Assembly: GCA_023386045.1 (NCBI GenBank)
Contig: JAEWKK010000019.1
Coordinates: 186,001-250,000, forward strand
DNA length: 64,000 nucleotides
Direction of reading: 5' to 3'
Source: Bacteroidota bacterium
GTDB lineage: Bacteria; Bacteroidota; Bacteroidia; Chitinophagales; Chitinophagaceae
In this document: piece after piece, positions 58,259-64,000 of the stretch
How positions within the stretch are numbered: the first letter of the stretch is position 1
How the letters are laid out: every line of letters starts with the position of its first letter
Made by a program: the position numbers and the translations under genes
The notes under the pieces: generated by a model
Seen by the model: only the letters and a program-made list of their open reading frames with translations
What the model was told of the DNA's origin: nothing
The model's database searches: none

Positions 58259-60289
58259 CTACGATTTCATTGTCTCCAGACGCTTTTGAAGCGAGAACAT
58301 TTCATCTCTTAAGCGGGCGGCTTCCATGAAATCCAGGTCGCGGGCAGCTTTTTCCATTTCCTTTTTGGTTTTTGCAATGACCTTTTCGATCTGGGGTATG
58401 GTTGTGTATTCATTCTCATCCTCAGCAGCCTTTGTGATGATCTCATCCACAGCAAACGGTGAATCAGGATCATATCCTTTAATATCAAGTACTGAAGTTT
58501 GCGCCATTACCTGCTCAATAGATTTTTTTACAGTTCGTGGAGTTATATTATTGGCGATGTTATAGGCAACTTGCTTTTCACGCCTGCGGTTTGTTTCATC
58601 AATGGTACGCTGCATGCTTTCAGTCATTTTATCCGCATAAAATATCACAAGGCCATCCACATTCCTGGCGGCTCTTCCAGCAGTCTGTGTCAGCGATCTT
58701 TCATTGCGAAGAAAACCTTCCTTATCTGCATCGAGGATGGCTACCAGCGAAACTTCAGGAAGGTCAAGTCCCTCGCGAAGCAAATTGACACCAACCAGTA
58801 CGTCGATCTTACCCAACCTGAGGTCCCTGAGTATCTCCACTCTTTCCAGCGCGTCAATATCACTATGAATGTACCTGGATTTGATGTCGATGCGTTTCAG
58901 GTATTTGTCCATTTCCTCCGCCATTCTTTTGGTAAGTGTGGTTACCAGTACGCGGTCTCCTTTTTTTACACGCTTGTCAATTTCATCAAGAAGGTCATCG
59001 ATCTGGTTGATGCTGGGCCTTACTTCAATAGGAGGTTCCAGAAGTCCTGTTGGGCGAACTACCTGCTCTACTACAAAGCCACCTGTCTGTTCCAGTTCAT
59101 AATCACCAGGAGTAGCACTTACGTAGATCGACTGGTTGACGAGGCTTTCAAATTCATGAAAATTCAATGGACGGTTATCAAGTGCTGAGGGAAGTCGGAA
59201 GCCATAATCAACCAGGATCAGTTTGCGGCTACGGTCTCCTCCATACATACCACTGACCTGGGGTATGGTCTGATGGCTCTCGTCCACCACACAAAGGAAA
59301 TCTTTGGGAAAATAATCCAGCAGGCAAAAAGGTCGTGTTCCTGGCTTTCTGCGGTCAAAAAACCTCGAATAATTTTCAATTCCATTGCAATAACCCAATT
59401 CACGGATCATTTCAAGATCATATTCTACTCTTTCTTTCAGTCTTTGTGCTTCAATGAATTTTCCAGTACTCTTGAAGTATTCTACCTGTGCAGTCATCTC
59501 GTCCTGGATCTCATACATCACATTCTGGATCATGTCTTTTGGAGCCACGTAGAGATTTGCCGGGAAGATAGCTGCATCATCCAATTTGCCGATCCTCTTG
59601 CCATGGGTCACATCAATGCTTTCAATTTCTTCTATTTCATCTCCAAAGAAGGTGATCCTGTAACCATAATCAACATAAGGAAGATTGATATCTACGGTAT
59701 CACCTTTCACCCTGAAAGTACCCCTGTTAAAGTCAATGGAGGTGCGGTTGTATAAGGAATTGACCAGGGAATGAAGAAATCCCTGCCTGGAAATATTCTG
59801 TCCTCTTGATATCCTGATGATCCCACTTTCATAATCGGTAGGATTACCCATACCATAGATGCAGCTCACACTTGCCACAACGATAATGTCCCTTCTGCCT
59901 GATAACAGACTGGCTGTTGCTCTTAACCTGAGCTTGTCCAGTTCTTCATTGATGTTGAGGTCTTTTTCAATGTAGGTATCAGTAGTAGGCAAATAGGCTT
60001 CGGGCTGGTAATAGTCGTAATAGGAAACAAAATATTCTACAGCATTATCCGGGAAAAACTGCCTGAATTCTCCATACAACTGTGCTACCAGGGTTTTATT
60101 ATGTGTCAGGACCAGTGTTGGCTTCTGCACTTCCTGTATCACATTGGCAACTGTAAATGTTTTGCCGGATCCGGTAACACCTAATAAAACCTGATGTTTT
60201 TCACCCTGTAAAAGATTTTGGGAGAGTTGTTGAATGGCGGAGGGCTGATCACCTGCTGGTTGATATGGAGCAACTAATTGAAAGGGCAT
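58259..60289 (-). CDS. uvrB: Excinuclease ABC subunit B
   Basis: 676 residues. Walker A is GVTGSGKTFT (about 38-47), the beta-hairpin segment is YFVSYYDYYQPEAYLP, and helicase motifs follow to GRAARNVDGLVIFYAD. The C-terminal UVR domain, which contacts UvrC, ends EAARLRDEMFSLQKRLE. UvrB is the helicase-like damage verifier of nucleotide excision repair, recruited by UvrA and handing over to UvrC. Neither partner is in the window. An alkyltransferase-like protein (11144), a possible damage sensor for this pathway, is. A 12-bp palindrome CGTAGATCTACG overlaps the stop codon. Confidence 0.96.
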   Translation of the reverse strand: MPFQLVAPYQPAGDQPSAIQQLSQNLLQGEKHQVLLGVTGSGKTFTVANVIQEVQKPTLVLTHNKTLVAQLYGEFRQFFPDNAVEYFVSYYDYYQPEAYLPTTDTYIEKDLNINEELDKLRLRATASLLSGRRDIIVVASVSCIYGMGNPTDYESGIIRISRGQNISRQGFLHSLVNSLYNRTSIDFNRGTFRVKGDTVDINLPYVDYGYRITFFGDEIEEIESIDVTHGKRIGKLDDAAIFPANLYVAPKDMIQNVMYEIQDEMTAQVEYFKSTGKFIEAQRLKERVEYDLEMIRELGYCNGIENYSRFFDRRKPGTRPFCLLDYFPKDFLCVVDESHQTIPQVSGMYGGDRSRKLILVDYGFRLPSALDNRPLNFHEFESLVNQSIYVSATPGDYELEQTGGFVVEQVVRPTGLLEPPIEVRPSINQIDDLLDEIDKRVKKGDRVLVTTLTKRMAEEMDKYLKRIDIKSRYIHSDIDALERVEILRDLRLGKIDVLVGVNLLREGLDLPEVSLVAILDADKEGFLRNERSLTQTAGRAARNVDGLVIFYADKMTESMQRTIDETNRRREKQVAYNIANNITPRTVKKSIEQVMAQTSVLDIKGYDPDSPFAVDEIITKAAEDENEYTTIPQIEKVIAKTKKEMEKAARDLDFMEAARLRDEMFSLQKRLETMKS

Positions 60290-60293
60290 TTTA

Positions 60294-60301
60294 CAAATTT
60301 A
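60294..60301 (-). promoter_or_regulatory. -7 box very close to the uvrB start
   Basis: On the minus strand TAAATTTG matches TAnnTTTG, ending four bases before the uvrB ATG. Transcription from it would start at or next to the start codon, that is, give a leaderless or nearly leaderless message. No -33 TTG was found, so this is weak. Confidence 0.3.
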
Positions 60302-60628
60302 AACAGGCCTCTGTTTAGGAAGGGCCATGATTTAAGGAATAAACACGAGGAAATGTGGATGGATCAGCCAACTCAAGAACAAAATAAGTTATTGAATTAT
60401 AATGTCTTCTAAAGCATGTTTCAAGTAAGCTTAAGGGCGTATGGAAAAATTAAACGATGATAATCAATCTTTTACATATATGGCAATGTCTTTGACAACA
60501 AAGGGACGTTAACCTATGAATCTCATTTTTCTATGCCTCGTGTACAATCCAGTCCCAAAGAATCTTAAAACCCTAAACCTTTGATTGACCTGATCCGCCC
60601 GTTGTTTTTTCAATGGGCTTTTTAATGC
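60302..60628. other. Upstream spacer of uvrB
   Basis: About 330 bases without a supported gene. Composition is AT-rich and there are no obvious stems, repeats or promoter pairs. The palindrome-type repeat array begins at 60629. Confidence 0.5.
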
Positions 60629-61076
60629 ATCACAGATTGCTCAGATTTGATCCTGATTGAAAAAGATTGATTAATAAAAGGCCAACTAATCATATTTAAT
60701 CAGCGTAATCAGTGATCGATCACAGATTTCACAGATAGACACAGATTATATTTCTACAAGAAAGAAGATTAATCAATAAGAGTGATTCAATCATTCTTCA
60801 TCAGCGCAATCTGTGATCGATCACAGATATCACAAATGGAAACAGATTATATCTTGATAAGAAGAAGATTGATCAATAAGAAAGATTCAATCATTTAAAA
60901 TCTGCGCAATCAGCGATGAAGCACAGATTACACAGATTTCACAGATTATATCTCCTAAAAGGAACTTTCTCTTTAGTAAACAGCATCAATAATAATCGAT
61001 GGAAATCCGCGAAAAAATCTGTTACCCAATCTGTGTTAATCTGTGCAATCTGTGATTAAATCTCAATCCATCTGTG
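60629..61076. repeat. Tandem array of about 100-bp palindrome-type units, locus 4
   Basis: Units begin at about 60629, 60719, 60820 and 60920 (spacing 90, 101, 100). Each starts ATCACAGATT and closes with AATCAGCGTAATCAGTGAT or a variant such as ATCAGCGCAATCTGTGAT, the near complement. The internal loops share GAAGATTGATCAATAAGA-type text. The array ends in inverse words (AATCTGTGTTAATCTGTG) just before the recA terminator. Same family as 12960, 36147 and 53455. Confidence 0.9.
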
Positions 61077-61105
61077 ATTAAAAAATCCTGCATAAAGCAG
61101 GATTT
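61077..61105 (-). terminator. Rho-independent terminator of recA
   Basis: A 9-bp stem (AAATCCTGC / GCAGGATTT, 61083-61091 and 61097-61105) with a 5-base loop, followed on the minus strand by TTTTTT. It lies 23 bases after the recA stop. Confidence 0.9.
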
Positions 61106-61127
61106 CAATATCAGTGTTTCAGGAAGG

Positions 61128-62129
61128 TCAGGCAGCCTGTAACTCCTTGATCTTTTCGCGGATCTTGTTTTCAATTTCTTCAGCCAGCTGGGGATTATCC
61201 TGCAACAACCCTTTCACTGATTCACGACCCTGTCCGAGCTTATCTCCATTGTAACTGAACCAGCTTCCACTTTTCTGAACAATACCCATTTCAACACCCA
61301 TGTCAATGATCTCACCAACCTTGGATATGCCTTCACCAAATACAATATCAAATTCAGCTGTTCTGAACGGTGGAGCAACCTTATTCTTCACCACTTTCAC
61401 CTTCACCCTGTTACCAATGGCTTCTTCTCCATCCTTGATCTGTGCCATACGACGGATATCCAGTCTCACTGAAGCATAAAACTTCAGCGCATTACCACCT
61501 GTAGTTGTTTCAGGATTGCCGAACATCACACCAATCTTTTCACGCAGCTGGTTGATGAAAATGCAAATGGTATTTGTTTTTGAAATGGTAGCTGTAAGTT
61601 TTCTCAATGCCTGTGACATCAACCTTGCCTGCAGTCCCATTTTTGAATCACCCATTTCACCTTCCAGTTCTCCTTTGGGAACCAGTGCAGCTACTGAGTC
61701 GATCACCACTACATCCAGCGCGCCAGAAAGAATCAGACGGTCTGCAATTTCCAGCGCCTGCTCGCCATAATCAGGCTGAGAGATCAGGAGGTTGTCTATA
61801 TCAACACCCAGTTTCTGGGCATAACTTGAATCGAATGCATGCTCCGCGTCAATAATGGCGCACATACCACCTTTTTTTTGCGCTTCTGCAATAACATGAG
61901 TAGCAATGGTGGTCTTACCGGAACTTTCAGGACCATAGATCTCTATTACACGGCCTCTTGGAAGTCCGCCGATGCCCAAGGCTGTATCCAGTCCTATAGA
62001 ACCTGTGGAAACCACTTCCTGCGGTTCCTGTGAGCGTTCGTTCATCATCATCACACTTCCCTTACCAAAGTCCTTGTCTATCTTGTCTATGGTAAGTTTT
62101 AATGCCTTTAATTTTTCAGCGTTTGACAT
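61128..62129 (-). CDS. recA: Recombinase A
   Basis: 333 residues, the usual length. Walker A is GPESSGKTT (66-74), Walker B is the LDVVVIDSVAAL region, and the L2 loop segment GGNALKFYASVRLDIRR is intact. The C-terminal tail is short and basic-acidic (NKIREKIKELQAA). RecA coats single-stranded DNA, drives strand exchange and activates LexA-type cleavage. No lexA is near. Its upstream region (62130-62452) has a hairpin but no clear TAnnTTTG promoter on this strand. Confidence 0.97.
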   Translation of the reverse strand: MSNAEKLKALKLTIDKIDKDFGKGSVMMMNERSQEPQEVVSTGSIGLDTALGIGGLPRGRVIEIYGPESSGKTTIATHVIAEAQKKGGMCAIIDAEHAFDSSYAQKLGVDIDNLLISQPDYGEQALEIADRLILSGALDVVVIDSVAALVPKGELEGEMGDSKMGLQARLMSQALRKLTATISKTNTICIFINQLREKIGVMFGNPETTTGGNALKFYASVRLDIRRMAQIKDGEEAIGNRVKVKVVKNKVAPPFRTAEFDIVFGEGISKVGEIIDMGVEMGIVQKSGSWFSYNGDKLGQGRESVKGLLQDNPQLAEEIENKIREKIKELQAA

Positions 62130-62452
62130 ATTTGTTGGTTGAAAAGTTAGTTGAACGATGGCCCTAAGTCAGGCTTACGAGCATCTATTCGTAAATTTTG
62201 ATTTGTAGGCGAAGCTAATCTTTTTAGCAAAACAAAAGAAGATTTTCAGATGTTTTTTTGGCTAAATATCTGTGAAAGAAAACACTGGTTTTCAGGGTGT
62301 TTTTCTTTGCCGGTTTTCATTGGTATGTGTTATGGATTTAATGTCCATTTCCCATAACCTTCTTTTATTACACGCGCTTTAACAGCCACCCTGCCGAATC
62401 CTTTTTTTCATTCAGGAACTGCTGTTATATTTGTCTACCATAAAACTTCAAA
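62130..62452. other. Divergent spacer between recA and the DUF4920 gene
   Basis: 323 bases. It contains a hairpin at 62275-62308 (AAAGAAAACAC / GTGTTTTTCTTT, one bulge) and the -7 box of the DUF4920 gene at 62426-62433. No recognisable LexA-type palindrome was found before recA. Confidence 0.5.
62426..62433 (+). promoter_or_regulatory. -7 box of the DUF4920 gene
   Basis: TATATTTG matches TAnnTTTG, 19 bases before the ATG. A T-rich tract (62402-62408) lies at the -33 distance. Confidence 0.45.
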
Positions 62453-62932
62453 ATGAAAAAGATCTTATTTGCCGCCTTTCTTTTTTGCGCCATTGCCACC
62501 CAGGCTCAAGACACTCCTGACAAGGAAAAAGTACAAGCTGCCAAGGGTGTGGTTTATGGAAAAGTATCTGAAGAAAGAAACGTGGTGGCTGTGGATGAAT
62601 TAAAAAACAAGCTGGTTGACAATAAATTTGAAGGACAGGTGCAGGGCAAGGTCGCTGAGGTTTGCCAGGCAGAAGGCTGCTGGATCCGCATCCAGAGAAA
62701 TGATGGTTCTTCTATGATGGTTCGAGCCAAAGATCACGCCTTCCTGATGCCAGCCAATATTGTTGGAAGAACTGTTGTTATTGAAGGATCTGCAGTGATC
62801 AAGGAAGTTACAGAAGAACAGCGCCGCCACTATGCTGAAGACGCCGGAAAATCAAAAGAAGAAATTGCTGCTATCAAGGGTTCTGAAAAAGATGTTCAGT
62901 TCTCCGCAAAAGGTGTGAAAGTTTTAGATTAA
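62453..62932 (+). CDS. DUF4920 exported protein
   Basis: 159 residues with signal peptide KKILFAAFLFCAIATQAQ. The body is the DUF4920 pattern, an OB-like small domain: GVVYGKVSEERNVVAVDEL, then KVAEVCQAEGCWIRIQRNDG (two cysteines) and a MVRAKDHAFLMPANIVGRTVVIEG core. The CXXXXCW pair may form a disulfide or bind metal. Location is periplasmic. Function is unknown. It has its own promoter and terminator. Confidence 0.85.
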   Translation: MKKILFAAFLFCAIATQAQDTPDKEKVQAAKGVVYGKVSEERNVVAVDELKNKLVDNKFEGQVQGKVAEVCQAEGCWIRIQRNDGSSMMVRAKDHAFLMPANIVGRTVVIEGSAVIKEVTEEQRRHYAEDAGKSKEEIAAIKGSEKDVQFSAKGVKVLD

Positions 62933-62952
62933 TAATCTCTACATTATTGCTG

Positions 62953-62977
62953 AAAGTCCCGCCCACAGCGGGACTTT
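62953..62977 (+). terminator. Rho-independent terminator of the DUF4920 gene
   Basis: A perfect 10-bp stem (AAAGTCCCGC / GCGGGACTTT, 62953-62962 and 62968-62977) around CCACA, followed by CCTGTTTT. Stem quality is high. Confidence 0.85.
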
Positions 62978-63013
62978 CCTGTTTTAAACCACTGGCACGG
63001 GATTTTCATTTTC

Positions 63014-63787
63014 ATGGAAGTGTTTAGATCCTTTGCGACCATATCTCTTCTTTTCTTTACGGCCTGCCAGTTACCTGCTGAAAAAAAAGCTAAACAATTA
63101 GAGGCAGATAGTTCGTTAACTGAAATGCTGGCCAATGATTCCAACCTGGCCATTGAACCAGCAGAAGAAAAAATCATTTTACCTGCCCGGGAAAAGATCC
63201 AGGAACCATCAGGAGTTTACCAGACCGTTCTTCCCGGAAATATTGGTCACATCGTTGCCTTCAACAGCGATCATACCTTCCAGCTCCAGGAAAGCTTTGC
63301 TAATGACAGTACCATTGTAATCACAGGAAACTGGTCACCCTCCAATGGATATATCTGGTTGTATAAGGACCAGGTGGTTAGAGCAAGGTACAGGTGGAAG
63401 GGAAAACAACTTGAATATTATAATCCCGCACAAAAAAAGGGTTTCCCAATGAACCCAATGCAGGATATAGCCACTAATACAACCTGGCAAAAGAAAAAAG
63501 ATGAAGGCATTTCGTTTTTCGGCATCGGCAATGAACCTTTCTGGAATGTATCAATTGACAAAAATGACTCACTGAGTTTTCGACTGGCTGACTGGAAGGA
63601 ATCATTAAAGACAGTGGTTGTAAAAAAACAATCGGGAGATAGCCTGTTGTATCATTCAGGTGATTCTATTCATCTTACCATACTGCCTCATTTCTGCAGC
63701 GATGGCATGAGCGATAATGTTTACCGGAACTCGGTAAAAATTCAGTATAAAAAAGAAGTGTTCCGTGGTTGCGGCATGCGTTACTGA
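63014..63787 (+). CDS. NlpE/COG3650-like lipoprotein
   Basis: 257 residues. The signal peptide ends in a lipobox-like LFFTAC, so a lipidated cysteine near residue 18 is likely. The middle (SGVYQTVLPGNIGHIVAFNSDHTFQL) looks like the NlpE N-terminal beta-barrel domain. The C-terminal 90 residues (GISFFGIGNEPFWNVSIDKND, LPHFCSDGMSDNVYRNSVKIQY, VFRGCGMRY) are the COG3650-type domain, with two conserved cysteines that probably form a disulfide. In Enterobacteria NlpE signals surface stress. Here only the fold is inferred. No operon partner. Confidence 0.7.
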   Translation: MEVFRSFATISLLFFTACQLPAEKKAKQLEADSSLTEMLANDSNLAIEPAEEKIILPAREKIQEPSGVYQTVLPGNIGHIVAFNSDHTFQLQESFANDSTIVITGNWSPSNGYIWLYKDQVVRARYRWKGKQLEYYNPAQKKGFPMNPMQDIATNTTWQKKKDEGISFFGIGNEPFWNVSIDKNDSLSFRLADWKESLKTVVVKKQSGDSLLYHSGDSIHLTILPHFCSDGMSDNVYRNSVKIQYKKEVFRGCGMRY

Positions 63788-63964
63788 TCAATCTCTTTCA
63801 GTCATTGCTTCTTTATGCTTCTGTTCCAGGTCTGATTCTTCTTCAACATTGGTCGTGCTTTTTTCATCTTCCACGCTTTTTTCGTTGAATGCACTGGAAT
63901 GCCGCTGAGATGTCTGCTCCTTAGGAGCCTGCTCTTTTTCCTTAAGTTTTTTGTCCTTGTCCAT
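63788..63964 (-). CDS. Small acidic/charged protein (58 aa)
   Basis: A 58-residue frame on the minus strand, ATG at 63962-63964, ending one base after the preceding plus-strand stop. It is almost entirely charged and polar (MDKDKKLKEKEQAPKEQ, VEDEKSTTNVEEESDLEQ) with no hydrophobic core, so it is predicted disordered. Short charged proteins of this kind are frequent in Chitinophagaceae genomes. No family recognised. Codon quality is consistent with coding, but the evidence is modest. Confidence 0.5.
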   Translation of the reverse strand: MDKDKKLKEKEQAPKEQTSQRHSSAFNEKSVEDEKSTTNVEEESDLEQKHKEAMTERD

Positions 63965-64000
63965 GATGAAAACTTTAGTCTTATAAATTTACACCCATTC

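Noticed and set aside
1..64000. tRNA or rRNA genes
   Set aside because: I looked for TTCGAATCC-type T-loops with acceptor stems in the intergenic regions and for rRNA text, and found none. A covariance-model scan would be decisive.

Overview
The window is ordinary chromosomal DNA from a Bacteroidota bacterium, most likely of the family Chitinophagaceae. The support is a complete alternative complex III (ACIII) plus aa3 oxidase locus, many Bacteroidota-restricted families (DUF4197, DUF2807, DUF5522, DUF6787, DUF5606, DUF4920, OMP_b-brl_3), sparse Shine-Dalgarno sites, and -7 boxes of the TAnnTTTG type. No rRNA, tRNA, CRISPR array, prophage or conjugative module was seen. Assignment below phylum level is inference.

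Layout. 1-7.3 kb: a truncated DUF4197 gene, two bPH2 membrane proteins, a flavin-reductase-like protein, a DUF2807 adhesin-like protein, a fumarylacetoacetase-family enzyme and a GH9 glycosidase. 7.3-9.2 kb: an accessory island with the frameshifted tail of an IS1595-type transposase, directly followed by a type II restriction-modification pair (beta-class methyltransferase and MvaI/BcnI-like nuclease). 9.4-11.5 kb: a fatty acid hydroxylase and an overlapping trmB / DUF5522 / alkyltransferase-like cluster. 11.5-28.4 kb (minus strand): actA-B-C-D-E-F, coxII, coxI, ctaB, two coxIII, coxIV, then a strong terminator, then sco and DUF420. This is a quinol-to-oxygen electron transfer chain with its assembly factors. 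ActA carries six heme motifs, and subunit II carries no fused cytochrome c.

28.6-50 kb is a mosaic of single genes and short operons: DUF6787-purN, a lone response regulator, an M19 dipeptidase, a class A beta-lactamase-like protein, a fused E1 2-oxoacid dehydrogenase, rpoN, a DigH-like glycosidase, MarR, a radical SAM/SPASM protein, a GH25 lysozyme, a second SCO overlapping a Fur-family regulator, PepF and DUF5606. 50-64 kb holds a large outer membrane beta-barrel protein, VOC, DsbA-like, polA, uvrB, recA, DUF4920, a COG3650-like lipoprotein and a small acidic protein. polA, uvrB and recA lie together, so replication and excision/recombination repair genes are neighbours but not one operon.

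The least explained content is intergenic. (i) A family of about 100-bp imperfect-palindrome units built on ATCACAGATTACACAGATT occurs as tandem or composite arrays at four places (13.0, 36.2, 53.5-54.1 and 60.6-61.1 kb). (ii) A second family of low-complexity word repeats (GTTCATAG, ATGGCTTATGGCAAATGG, ACTCACCACTCACC) recurs in the same internal order at 15.4 and 30.8 kb. (iii) One locus has a perfect 44-bp palindrome inside a 39-bp exact inverted repeat. No protein-coding system unlike known families was found; the repeat family is the best candidate for something undescribed.
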